A DNA stretch of 63,765 nucleotides from an uncultured Alphaproteobacteria bacterium (GTDB lineage: Bacteria > Pseudomonadota > Alphaproteobacteria > HIMB59 > GCA-002718135), in assembly GCA_902613275.1 (NCBI GenBank), contig CACMGM010000006.1:1-63765 (forward strand), in the 5' to 3' direction. The first letter of the stretch is position 1; each line of letters begins with the position of its first letter. Made by a program: the position numbers and the translations under genes. Shown here piece by piece: positions 51,538 through 62,931 of this stretch. The notes beneath the pieces are model-generated. The model was given only the letters and a program-made list of their open reading frames with translations, was not told the origin of the DNA and made no database searches.

Positions 51538-51993
51538 ATGAACGTTGATTTTTTTATGAAAGAAGCAATTATTGAAGCAGGAAAAGCTTATAATTTAAAT
51601 GAGGTTCCAGTTGGAGGAATACTTGTTGATAATACAACAAACAAGATTGTAGCCAGAAGTTATAATTCAGTAAATAAAGATAAAAACGCTCTAAAGCATT
51701 GTGAATTAAATCTAATTCAAGAAACTTGCGAAAAACTAAAGTTAAAATATTTAGAGAATATAACATTATTTATTACCTTGGAACCATGCACCATGTGCGC
51801 TAGTGCAATAAGTGAGGTACATATTAAAGATGTATATTTTGGGGCTTATGATGAAAAAAATGGAGGAATTGAAAAACTTCGAGTTGCTTTTCAAAGAAAA
51901 AATATATTTATGCCAACGATTTATGGTGGCATTATGGAAAAAGAATGTAGTAATTTATTAAAAAAATTTTTTAAAAATAAAAGTGATAGATAA
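51538..51993 (+). CDS. tadA: tRNA-specific adenosine deaminase TadA
   Basis: TadA deaminates A34 of tRNA-Arg(ACG) to inosine. Counted from the ATG at 51538 (151 residues), the zinc site is His54 with catalytic Glu56 (HCE in place of the usual HAE), and Cys84 and Cys87 (PCTMC). A GTG four codons upstream is possible but the ATG matches the family start. The stop region overlaps the start of xseA by 11 bases. The cytidine-deaminase fold markers LEPCTMCASAI and VYFGAYDEKNGG are present. Confidence 0.9.
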   Translation: MNVDFFMKEAIIEAGKAYNLNEVPVGGILVDNTTNKIVARSYNSVNKDKNALKHCELNLIQETCEKLKLKYLENITLFITLEPCTMCASAISEVHIKDVYFGAYDEKNGGIEKLRVAFQRKNIFMPTIYGGIMEKECSNLLKKFFKNKSDR

Positions 51994-53314
51994 AATTAAT
52001 ATACCAGAATTTGAAGTTTCAGAATTTAACCAAGCCTTTAAAGAAGTAATTGAGTCCAATTTTAATTATGTAAGAATTAAAGGAGAAATTTCTGAAGTTA
52101 AAACTGCAACAAGAGGTCAAATCTATTTAACACTTAAAGATGAGGATTCTATTTTAAGTGGAGTTATCTGGGATCAGAAAAAAAAATATTTAGATATAAA
52201 TCCAGAAATAGGACTAGAAATAATAGCAACTGGCAGAATTACCACTTGGTCTCGCTATAAAACTACTTACCAAATAGATATTGATAAAATTGAAATTGCA
52301 GGAGAGGGAGCACTTTTAAAACTTATTGAAGAAAGAAAAAAAAGACTTCAAAAAAAAGGCTATTTTGATGAAGATAAAAAAATTCCATTACCTTTTTTGC
52401 CTGAGAGATTAGGTATAATTACCTCTCCCACTGGCTCTGTAGTACATGACATAATTAATAGGGTGAATGATCGTTTTCCAATGCCATTAGATATTTGGCC
52501 TGTTTCTGTTCAGGGTGTTGACGCAGCAGATAGCATTATAAATGCTATCGAAGGTTTCAATAAACTTAAATCTAGTAAGCCAGATATTCTCATTATTGCT
52601 AGAGGTGGAGGTAGTACTGAAGACTTAATGGCATTTAATGATGAAAAACTTGCAACAAGTGTTTTTGAATCAAAGATACCAATTATTTCAGCAATAGGCC
52701 ATGAAACAGATACAACAATTATTGATTTAGTATCTGATTTAAGAGCGTCTACACCAACTGCAGCAGCTGAAAAAGCTACCCCAGTTAGATTTGAATTAAT
52801 AGAAAAAATTAAAAATTTACAACTTAGATTAAACACAAAAGTTAATTCACAAATTCAATCTAAAAAAGAAAATTATGAATATCTAAATAAATTTCTCAAA
52901 TCTCCAAGCTTGATAGTTAATAATTATAAGGAGAAGCTTTTAGACGATTTTAAAAATTTAACATTATCAATTGAAAATAAATTTAGTATATCAAAATTGA
53001 ATCTTATTAACCTGGGAAAATCTATTGTTTCGCCAGATTCATCAATAAACTTAAAACAAACAAAGATTAACAATCTTTCAAAAAATCTTAATTTGAATAT
53101 AACCAATAATTATAAAGATAAGCTTGAAAAATATAAGTCTAATATAAGATTGCTCAATTCCAATTCTATTTCTTCAAATCTTAAAAAAGGATACTCAATT
53201 TTGATGGATAAAAAGAAAATTGTTAAGACAAGTAAAAAAATTACTACTGACGATCAATTATCAGTGAAACTTATTGATGGGATAATTGATATTAAAGTAA
53301 AAAAAATTAACTAA
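51983..53314 (+). CDS. xseA: exodeoxyribonuclease VII large subunit
   Basis: XseA is the catalytic subunit of exonuclease VII, which degrades single-stranded DNA ends to oligonucleotides. This 443-residue protein (GTG start) has an N-terminal OB-fold domain (about 10-105), then the conserved nuclease region with RGGGSTEDL at 207-215, GHETD at 239-243 and DLRASTPTAAAE at 252-263, and a long Lys/Asn-rich helical C-terminal region. The small subunit XseB is not in the window. It converges on the acyltransferase gene with an 8-base overlap. Confidence 0.92.
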   Translation: MIDKINIPEFEVSEFNQAFKEVIESNFNYVRIKGEISEVKTATRGQIYLTLKDEDSILSGVIWDQKKKYLDINPEIGLEIIATGRITTWSRYKTTYQIDIDKIEIAGEGALLKLIEERKKRLQKKGYFDEDKKIPLPFLPERLGIITSPTGSVVHDIINRVNDRFPMPLDIWPVSVQGVDAADSIINAIEGFNKLKSSKPDILIIARGGGSTEDLMAFNDEKLATSVFESKIPIISAIGHETDTTIIDLVSDLRASTPTAAAEKATPVRFELIEKIKNLQLRLNTKVNSQIQSKKENYEYLNKFLKSPSLIVNNYKEKLLDDFKNLTLSIENKFSISKLNLINLGKSIVSPDSSINLKQTKINNLSKNLNLNITNNYKDKLEKYKSNIRLLNSNSISSNLKKGYSILMDKKKIVKTSKKITTDDQLSVKLIDGIIDIKVKKIN

Positions 53315-54170
53315 ATCTTTTATGTTGCCAGAACCATTGAGTTGGTTCTGCTTTAATCCACTCTTCAATCTTATAATGAATTTTTTCCATCATCTGTGTA
53401 TCATTAATTTCTAAATTGTTATGATACAGTGGCTTTAAAAATGTCAGCTCAATATTTCCATTATTAATTCTTTTATTTTGTATTGGAATAATCGGTAAAT
53501 TATATTTTCTAGCTATTTTTAAAAAACCTGTTTGTGTTTTTACTTTTTTATTAAAAAACATTACTTCTTCACCTGAGGAATCTTTTTGATCTATTAATAA
53601 TACAATTGATAAAGAATTATTTATAGCATCAACAATATCTTTAGCACTTTTTTTCCCTTTTGGTGTGTAAAAGCTATTTTTAGACACAAGAGAATTTTGT
53701 CTAATATTTAGTATTATTTTATCAATAAAATTATTATTTATATGCCTATAAATACCACCAATATTGATTCCAATTCTATCTAAACTTGGCACCAAAACTT
53801 CCCAATTAGATTGATGAATACTAATAAAAATTGCTTGTTTGTTATTTTTAATTAAATTTTCAATATTCTCTAATTTGTTATATTTTATTTTATTTTTAGT
53901 AAAAATATCATTAATTCTTAAAAGTTCACAAATAGTTATTCCTAGATTATTCCAACTTTTTTTAATAATATTTTGTATTTCTTCATCTTTAAGGTTTGGA
54001 AAAACTTGCCTACAATTATTAATAGCTGTTTTATTAGCTCGTGAAAATTTACCAAAAGTTCTAAATAAAAAAGATGAAAACTTAATAGATAAATTTAGTG
54101 GTAAAATTTTATATAAAAGATAAAGAAAAATGAATCCAATGTATTGCAAAAAATATATTATTTTTTTCAT
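53307..54170 (-). CDS. lipid A biosynthesis acyltransferase (LpxL/HtrB family)
   Basis: This 287-residue enzyme adds a secondary acyl chain to lipid A. It has an N-terminal membrane anchor and the family H-x4-E motif HQSNWE with His119 and Glu124, then GIYRHINNNFID and LIDQKDSSGEEVMFF. Its start overlaps lpxK by 4 bases, so it belongs to the lipid A operon on the minus strand. Which of the LpxL-type chains it adds is not decided by sequence. Confidence 0.87.
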   Translation of the reverse strand: MKKIIYFLQYIGFIFLYLLYKILPLNLSIKFSSFLFRTFGKFSRANKTAINNCRQVFPNLKDEEIQNIIKKSWNNLGITICELLRINDIFTKNKIKYNKLENIENLIKNNKQAIFISIHQSNWEVLVPSLDRIGINIGGIYRHINNNFIDKIILNIRQNSLVSKNSFYTPKGKKSAKDIVDAINNSLSIVLLIDQKDSSGEEVMFFNKKVKTQTGFLKIARKYNLPIIPIQNKRINNGNIELTFLKPLYHNNLEINDTQMMEKIHYKIEEWIKAEPTQWFWQHKRFS

Positions 54171-55165
54171 ATTGCTAAATCATTAATTTTATTTTCGAGT
54201 ATATTGCTCAAAATCTCTTTGAGTAAATTTTCATCCTCAAATTTTATTTCACCGTTTAGTGTGCTTACTAAAGATCGATATGATTTTGGTATTCTTACAT
54301 AATCTTTTTTTGTAGTGACCAAAACAGATTTTGTAAGATTTGCATTTTCTGCAAGATTTAACATATCATTTTCATCAAATATATGGTGATCAGGGTAGCT
54401 AATTTTTTTTTCTAAAATAGCACCTTGTTCAGTAAGTGAGTTATAAAATTTTTCAGGATAAGCTATCCCTGCAAAGGCTGTCACTTTCTGATTTTTATAT
54501 ATTCTATTATCTGTACTAATTTGAAACTTAGCATGAATAATTGGAACAGTGCTAGGAATTTTATCTTTAATATCTCGGGTAATTTCACCAATTACAATTA
54601 CTAAATTTGCTCTGGAAATACCACTTGATATACTCTCTCTAAGAGGGCCAGATGGGATTACTCTTTTATTTCCAAATCCTTGTTCACCATTAATTACTAT
54701 AATTGAAAAATCTTTTTGAAGAGCTGAATTTTGAAAACCATCATCCATAATAATACAATCGGCACCTTTTTCTTTAGCTAAAATAAATGATCTATTTCTA
54801 TCTTGGCCAATCCAAGTTGGCGCAACTTCAGCTAGTAATAAAGATTCATCCCCAACACTTTTTGCTGAGTGCCATTCTTTGACAAGAACATTAGATGTTT
54901 CAACGCCCCCATATCCTCTTGAAACAAAATGAGGATTATATCCATTAAGTTTTAATAAATTTCCAATTTTTAAAGCAACTGGTGTTTTACCAGCTCCTCC
55001 CACCACTATATTTCCAATACAAATTATTGGAATGCTAGAGAGTGATTTTCTGCTAATAAAATTTCTTATTTTTGTTCCAAATCTAAACAGTAATGAAAGT
55101 GGGTATAAAGAGTTCGATAAATATGTATCGTTTTTTTTATACCAAAATTTAGGAGCTTTAAGCAT
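54167..55165 (-). CDS. lpxK: tetraacyldisaccharide 4'-kinase LpxK
   Basis: LpxK phosphorylates the 4' position of the lipid A disaccharide at the membrane. The 332-residue protein (ATG at 55165) has the P-loop GGAGKT at 56-61, the catalytic MDDGFQN and the KDYVRIP block near the C-terminus. A longer in-frame start at 55243 lies in the middle of the waaA coding region; I prefer 55165, which follows the waaA stop by a single base. It is between waaA and the acyltransferase in a lipid A/Kdo operon. Confidence 0.92.
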   Translation of the reverse strand: MLKAPKFWYKKNDTYLSNSLYPLSLLFRFGTKIRNFISRKSLSSIPIICIGNIVVGGAGKTPVALKIGNLLKLNGYNPHFVSRGYGGVETSNVLVKEWHSAKSVGDESLLLAEVAPTWIGQDRNRSFILAKEKGADCIIMDDGFQNSALQKDFSIIVINGEQGFGNKRVIPSGPLRESISSGISRANLVIVIGEITRDIKDKIPSTVPIIHAKFQISTDNRIYKNQKVTAFAGIAYPEKFYNSLTEQGAILEKKISYPDHHIFDENDMLNLAENANLTKSVLVTTKKDYVRIPKSYRSLVSTLNGEIKFEDENLLKEILSNILENKINDLAI

Positions 55166-55166
55166 T

Positions 55167-56387
55167 TTAATTAATGTACTTTTCAATGCCTTTGAAAAGC
55201 TTTTCTTTTTCAAAAAAGGATCTATTTGAAAATTCAAGCGCACTTGCTTGGATTTTTTTAATTTCTAAATTATTATTTAGTAATTCTTTCATCTTTATAT
55301 TAATATCTTCAAACTTATTTACCATTATACATGAATTTGCTTTTACCATATCTTCATAAATATTAGTCCAATTATCAACATGTTTACCACTAATAATGGC
55401 ACATCCATAACTTGCAGGCTCTATAGGATTATGTCCGCCAATATTTTTTAAAAAAGAACCGCCTAAAATAACTAAATCACTAATTTTAAAATATTGATCT
55501 AATTTTCCAAAACCATCAATTATTACAATATTATTTTCTTCAAATTCTTTTTTAGATTCTAAAGAAATATTAAATCCTTCTTTATTTAATTCTTGCTTAA
55601 TTGTACTTATTCTTTCTGGATGTCTTGGTGCAAGATAAATTTTTAAATTAAATTCACGAATTGTTTTTTTAATACATTTAATTATCTCTTTTTCTTCATT
55701 AGAATGAGTACTTGTAATTAAGATTGTATTTGTTTGATCTTTATTTATTGAAGAATTGTTATTATTCTCAGCTAATTTTAAATTTCCAATATAGTCAATT
55801 TGTAAGTTTGTTAATTCTTGAATTCTTTTTTTGTCATCTTTGCTTTGTGCAAAAATTTTATTAAAACTCTTTAATGAATTTCTGTAGAAATTTTTTGTAC
55901 TTTTCCATTTTTTAAAAGAAGTTGGAGAAATCCTTGCATTTAAATATAAACAATTGATATTTTTAACTCGAATTTTGTTAAGCATATTTGGCCAAATATC
56001 TGACTCTATCCATAGAATCAGATCTGGTTTCCAAAAGTTTAAAAATCTTGAACACCACATAGACACATCAAATGGAATGTACTGATGGATAATTTTATTT
56101 TTGTAAAACTCCTTAATATATTCCCCAGAAGATTTTGTTGTTGTAGTCACTAAGATATCAAATACTTTATGATATCGTTCTATAATTAAATCTGAAGATT
56201 TAAACTCGCCAATACTTGCTGCGTGTATCCATAAAATTTTTTTCTTACTATTTTTTTTTACTGTTGGTTTTCCAAACCTTTCAATAAATCTTAGTCTGTC
56301 CTCTTTTTTTCTATAGATGCGAATAAATATATTAAAAATAATTACTGGTATGAGAAGAGTACTGAGTATTTGATATATTCTAAGCAT
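55167..56387 (-). CDS. waaA: 3-deoxy-D-manno-octulosonic acid transferase WaaA
   Basis: WaaA adds Kdo residues from CMP-Kdo to lipid A. The 406-residue GT30 protein has an N-terminal membrane anchor, RFIERFG near 33-39, the catalytic Glu61 in HAASIGEFKS, and in the C-terminal domain APRHPER and GGHNPIEPASYG, the CMP-Kdo binding motifs. It overlaps the DUF374 gene upstream by 8 bases. With lpxK and the acyltransferase, it shows that the cell makes a Kdo-lipid A outer membrane. Confidence 0.92.
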   Translation of the reverse strand: MLRIYQILSTLLIPVIIFNIFIRIYRKKEDRLRFIERFGKPTVKKNSKKKILWIHAASIGEFKSSDLIIERYHKVFDILVTTTTKSSGEYIKEFYKNKIIHQYIPFDVSMWCSRFLNFWKPDLILWIESDIWPNMLNKIRVKNINCLYLNARISPTSFKKWKSTKNFYRNSLKSFNKIFAQSKDDKKRIQELTNLQIDYIGNLKLAENNNNSSINKDQTNTILITSTHSNEEKEIIKCIKKTIREFNLKIYLAPRHPERISTIKQELNKEGFNISLESKKEFEENNIVIIDGFGKLDQYFKISDLVILGGSFLKNIGGHNPIEPASYGCAIISGKHVDNWTNIYEDMVKANSCIMVNKFEDINIKMKELLNNNLEIKKIQASALEFSNRSFFEKEKLFKGIEKYIN

Positions 56388-57051
56388 TTAGATTTTTTTC
56401 TGCAGATACCATGCAATCATTAATTTTTTCTTCCAAGAAATTCCTATATTTGTCTAAATCATCTTCTTTAGTAGAAGAAGGTATAATAATTGGTTCACCC
56501 CAGACAAATCTACATTTTGAAAATGGATATGTTATTAAAAATGAGTCCCAAGATTTAAGTTTAAGATTCTTATTTGAAGCAAAACCAAGCGGTATAATTG
56601 GGACTTGAGAATGTACTGCAATTTTTATAATTCCTTCTGAGACTTTCTTATTTGGACCTCTTGGTCCATCAGGAGTAATACCGATATAATTGTTATCTTT
56701 TAAAATTTTAAAAACTTTTCTTAATGAAGGTGATTTATTTTTTGACATTATAGAAACATTTTTTAAATTGAAATGACCTGCAATATATGCACCAAAACGA
56801 CCATCACTATGACTAGATGCTAACATATTTAACACAGCTTTACTTTTCCATACATGTCCTATCATCATTAATTGACCATGCCAAAATGCTAAAATAAATG
56901 GTTTATTTTCTCTCCACAATTTTTCTGGTAATTCAGAGTTTATAATCTTTATTTTAGAAGTGTAACATACGAATAAGATATATAGGTAACCTATAAAAGC
57001 TAAAATTTTTTGAGATATAGAAAATTTAAAAATTTTTTTTTTAAAACTCAT
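56380..57051 (-). CDS. DUF374 lysophospholipid-acyltransferase-like protein
   Basis: This 223-residue protein has an N-terminal hydrophobic anchor, FWHGQ with His58, GRFGAYIAG and GITPDGPRGPNK, all typical of DUF374. This is a group related to lysophospholipid and lipid A acyltransferases and often found beside waaA in alphaproteobacteria. An acyl-transfer role in envelope lipid synthesis is likely but not established for the group. It overlaps the ABC exporter gene by 11 bases and the waaA gene by 8. Confidence 0.85.
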   Translation of the reverse strand: MSFKKKIFKFSISQKILAFIGYLYILFVCYTSKIKIINSELPEKLWRENKPFILAFWHGQLMMIGHVWKSKAVLNMLASSHSDGRFGAYIAGHFNLKNVSIMSKNKSPSLRKVFKILKDNNYIGITPDGPRGPNKKVSEGIIKIAVHSQVPIIPLGFASNKNLKLKSWDSFLITYPFSKCRFVWGEPIIIPSSTKEDDLDKYRNFLEEKINDCMVSAEKNLNA

Positions 57052-58789
57052 TTTCCAACTGTTCTCTTAGTTGTAATTTTTTATAAATAGTTGATTTTGA
57101 AATTAACTCTTCATGTGATCCTTGACTTTCAATTTTGCCTTTATCCAAAACGTAGATTATGTCTGCGTCTTCTATTGTGCTTAATCTATGTGCAATTATT
57201 AATTTGGTCTTATTTTTCATAAGATTATTTATTGTTTCATGAATTTTATTTTCAGTTATATTATCAAGAGAGGATGTAGCTTCATCCATTATTAAAAGTG
57301 GCGCATCTTTTATAAGAGCTCGGGCAATAGCAATTCTTTGTCGTTGTCCACCTGATAATTTTATACCGTTTTCTCCGATAACGGTATGTAGTTTTTTATC
57401 TAATTCTTCTGAAAAACTTTTTACTCCTGCATTTTGAGCAACTAAGCTAATCTCATTATCAGTTGCTTCAAGATTTCCATATTTAATATTATTAAATATA
57501 CTCTCGTTAAATAAAATTGTTTCTTGTGTTACTATTGAAACACTATTTCTTACATCTGTCAGATCTAGTTCTTTTATATCTTTAGAATTAATTAAAATAG
57601 AGCCTGAATAATTATCATATAATCGCAAAATTATATTTGCTATTGTTGATTTACCAGATCCAGATAAGCCAACTAATGCAACTTTTTTTCCTTTTGGTAT
57701 TCTTAAACTTATTTTATCAAGCACGGTATTATCGTTATATGCAAATGAAACATCTTTAAAAACAATGTCTCCATCAAGATCTATAGTTTTTTTTTCAGAA
57801 ATATTTTCCATATTTTTTTCGCTAGTATCTAAAAGTTTAAAAATTCTTTCAGCTCCAGCTAGTCCTTCTTGGACACTAATGTTTAGATTACCAAGTGCTT
57901 TTACCGGTTGATAAGCCAGAAGAAGACTTACTAAAAAACTCATAAATTGACCTGTTGTCATACTTTCATTTAAGACAAAAACACCCCCGGCATAAATTGA
58001 AAGTGCTACAGCTAAACTTCCAATAAATTCCATTAAAGGACTTAAGCGATTGCTAATAAAAGCAGATTTTGTAAAATATTTTTGAATGAAACTAATTGTT
58101 TCAAAAGCTCTTTGCTTTTCATAGTTTTCTCTAGAGTATGCTTTTACTTGTCTAATACCTTTAATACTCTCAGCTAATACATTTGAAAAAATCGCTATTT
58201 CGTTTTGGATAGTATAAGTAATTTTTCTTATACTCTTTCCAATTTTTCTTATAGGCCAGATTGCTAGAGGGAATGCAAAAAAAGCAAAAAGAGTTAGGGT
58301 CCAACTTTGGTAAAACATATTACCTAGTAAAAAAATAATTACTAAAACATCTTTTATAATTCCTGTTACAGATTTAACTATTGCAAGTCTTAAGTAGTAA
58401 GTATCATTGATGAGTCTTGAAATTAAATTACCTGACTTAGAGTCATTATAAAATTTCATATTCAAATACATGAGTTTTTCAAACATCTGAGTTTGAAGTT
58501 TTGCAATAATAGAATGTGCAACTTTACTCATTTGATAAGAGTGAGTATATGTTGCTAATCCTTTACAGAGGGTCACTATAATAATTGCAATTGGAATTAA
58601 AAATAACATTTCTTTATTACCTTTGATTAAGACCTCATCAAGTGCAGGTCTTACTAACCAAGCATGTAGACCTGTTGCTCCTGCTGAGATAACCATCATA
58701 AATAAAGCTAATATTATTTTGAGTTTATGACTCATTAAATAATCAAAAACTATTCTTGAAGTAACTGACTGTTTTTTATCTGAAGACAT
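57041..58789 (-). CDS. MsbA-like lipid A export ABC transporter
   Basis: This 582-residue half-transporter has an N-terminal six-helix domain (to about residue 320) and a C-terminal ATPase with Walker A GLSGSGKST at 374-382, signature LSGGQ at 478-482 and Walker B LLIMDEAT near 498-505. It is homodimeric in this family, where MsbA flips the lipid A core from the inner to the outer leaflet of the inner membrane. Its place beside DUF374, waaA and lpxK supports that role; a drug-export function is the alternative. Its start touches the ubiA stop (TAATG). Confidence 0.88.
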   Translation of the reverse strand: MSSDKKQSVTSRIVFDYLMSHKLKIILALFMMVISAGATGLHAWLVRPALDEVLIKGNKEMLFLIPIAIIIVTLCKGLATYTHSYQMSKVAHSIIAKLQTQMFEKLMYLNMKFYNDSKSGNLISRLINDTYYLRLAIVKSVTGIIKDVLVIIFLLGNMFYQSWTLTLFAFFAFPLAIWPIRKIGKSIRKITYTIQNEIAIFSNVLAESIKGIRQVKAYSRENYEKQRAFETISFIQKYFTKSAFISNRLSPLMEFIGSLAVALSIYAGGVFVLNESMTTGQFMSFLVSLLLAYQPVKALGNLNISVQEGLAGAERIFKLLDTSEKNMENISEKKTIDLDGDIVFKDVSFAYNDNTVLDKISLRIPKGKKVALVGLSGSGKSTIANIILRLYDNYSGSILINSKDIKELDLTDVRNSVSIVTQETILFNESIFNNIKYGNLEATDNEISLVAQNAGVKSFSEELDKKLHTVIGENGIKLSGGQRQRIAIARALIKDAPLLIMDEATSSLDNITENKIHETINNLMKNKTKLIIAHRLSTIEDADIIYVLDKGKIESQGSHEELISKSTIYKKLQLREQLENEF

Positions 58790-59652
58790 TAAAAAGTTTG
58801 TAAAAGTAAAAACAACATAATTGCAAAAATATTATTTTGTCTGAAATAATAATTTGAACTTAACGGTGATGTTATATCCCATTTTTGAATTGCTATATAC
58901 GTACAAATTGCGATAGTTACTATAATAATTGAACTTAGTAAAAAATTTGAGGAATTCCATACAAAATAAGACAATATAATTAAGATAATAAGATAGCATG
59001 ATTGAACAAATCTTTTACCATTTTTATCAAAATAAACTGCTGTAGATTTTATTTTATTTAAAATATCATCTGCCTTATCTTGGTAGGCATAAATAGTATC
59101 ATATGCTAATGTCCAAAATACACATACAAAATATAATAAAAGAAAATCAAATGTAATGCGCGTATTAAATTGTATTGAAACGATTAGCACACCCCAACTA
59201 AAAATAATTCCAAGGAATAATTGCGGGAAGAAAGTTATCCTTTTCATAAAAGGATATAAAATAACAAATGGCACACTTAGCAAACCTAATACAATTGATT
59301 TAAAATTAAACTCGAGAAGAATGAAAAAACTAATTACCAATAATATTAATAATAATAATATCGCTTCAGTAATAGAAATCTTTTTTGATGCTAAAGGTCT
59401 AAATTTAGTACGTGTAACTTTTTGATCAAAATCAATATCAATAATGTCATTAATTATACAACCCGCACTTCTCATTAAAAACGAACCAATTAAAAAAAGT
59501 AAATACCAAAATATTAGTTTAGAAGTTTCTGTTTTTAGTAACGCTAAACCAAACCAGCAAGGCCACATTAATAGAAGGAAGCCAATAGGTTTGTTAAGTC
59601 TGATTAACTCGCAGTAATCAAATATTTTTTTTACAACTAAGTTATCCCACAT
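58789..59652 (-). CDS. ubiA: 4-hydroxybenzoate polyprenyltransferase UbiA
   Basis: UbiA attaches a polyprenyl chain to 4-hydroxybenzoate in the membrane, the first committed step of ubiquinone synthesis. The 287-residue protein has about eight helices and the first Asp-rich motif NDxxDxxxD at 68-76, with the second, YAYQDKADD, further on. RSAGCIINDIIDIDF is a UbiA-type signature. It is followed by the exporter gene and is divergent from rsmE with a gap of 35 bases. Together with coq7 it shows ubiquinone-based respiration. Confidence 0.92.
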   Translation of the reverse strand: MWDNLVVKKIFDYCELIRLNKPIGFLLLMWPCWFGLALLKTETSKLIFWYLLFLIGSFLMRSAGCIINDIIDIDFDQKVTRTKFRPLASKKISITEAILLLLILLVISFFILLEFNFKSIVLGLLSVPFVILYPFMKRITFFPQLFLGIIFSWGVLIVSIQFNTRITFDFLLLYFVCVFWTLAYDTIYAYQDKADDILNKIKSTAVYFDKNGKRFVQSCYLIILIILSYFVWNSSNFLLSSIIIVTIAICTYIAIQKWDITSPLSSNYYFRQNNIFAIMLFLLLQTF

Positions 59653-59687
59653 ATATGAATATAATGTTATAATTCTAAACTATTGTA

Positions 59688-60419
59688 ATGAAAATGTCTA
59701 AAACACGATTATTTGTATCAAAAAAATTATCAGCTAATATTTTAATTTATATAAAAAATAAGCAGCACCACTTTCTGAAAAATGTTCTTAGAATCAAAAA
59801 AGAAGATAACATAAATTTATTCGATGGTTTGACAGGTGAATGGCTATCTAAAGTAATTTCTATCAATAGAGATAACATTGTTTTACAAATACAAAACAAA
59901 TTGAGAGATATTCCTCAAGAATCTGATTTATGGCTAATATTTGCTCCAATCAAATCTTATAGAATGAATATCACAATTCAAAAAGCTACCGAGCTTGGCA
60001 TCTCTAGATTTATTCCAATTTTGACAGAATATACAAATCAATCAAAAATAAATTTTAAAAATTTTGAATTAAATATGATTGAAGCATCAGAACAATCTGA
60101 GAGATTGTCAATTCCGACTTTAGAAAAAACAATTAAACTTGATGATTTAGTTGACAATTTTCCATCTGATAGAGGGTTAGTATTTTGTGACGAAGAAAAT
60201 GAAAATTTACCAACTATTTACAATGCATTAATTAATGAAACAAAAAAATACAAAAAATGGTCTGTCATTATCGGACCTGAAGGTGGTTTTTCTGAAAAGG
60301 AACGAAGAACCATCTCTTCTTTATCTTCATGTATAGCCGTCTCTTTAGGAAAAAGAATTTTACGATCAGACACTGCAACTACAGCTGCAATTTTTTCTAT
60401 TCAATCAGTTATTGAATAA
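59688..60419 (+). CDS. rsmE: 16S rRNA m3U1498 methyltransferase RsmE
   Basis: RsmE methylates U1498 of 16S rRNA. The 243-residue SPOUT-family protein has an N-terminal PUA-like domain (HHFLKNVLRIKKED) and the knotted SAM-binding core with IIGPEGGFSEKE and SLGKRILRSDTATTAAI. ATG codons at 59688 and 59694 are both possible starts. It is followed by 97 bases of untranslated sequence before ctaC. Confidence 0.92.
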   Translation: MKMSKTRLFVSKKLSANILIYIKNKQHHFLKNVLRIKKEDNINLFDGLTGEWLSKVISINRDNIVLQIQNKLRDIPQESDLWLIFAPIKSYRMNITIQKATELGISRFIPILTEYTNQSKINFKNFELNMIEASEQSERLSIPTLEKTIKLDDLVDNFPSDRGLVFCDEENENLPTIYNALINETKKYKKWSVIIGPEGGFSEKERRTISSLSSCIAVSLGKRILRSDTATTAAIFSIQSVIE

Positions 60420-60516
60420 ATCATAATGAGCGACAACCTGTCCTAGAATTTTGCCACTAAATCACTGGTTAATTTACTGAATAATTTATTTATTAGTGTA
60501 TACAATACTAATTAAG

Positions 60517-62926
<2,410 letters not shown>

Positions 62927-62931
62927 TAATT

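Noticed and set aside
52510..52836. 108-codon minus-strand frame
   Set aside because: It is antisense to the conserved nuclease core of xseA.
60420..60516. possible RNA element between rsmE and ctaC
   Set aside because: The 97 bases show no stable hairpin or T-run; it is probably just the promoter and leader region of the oxidase operon.
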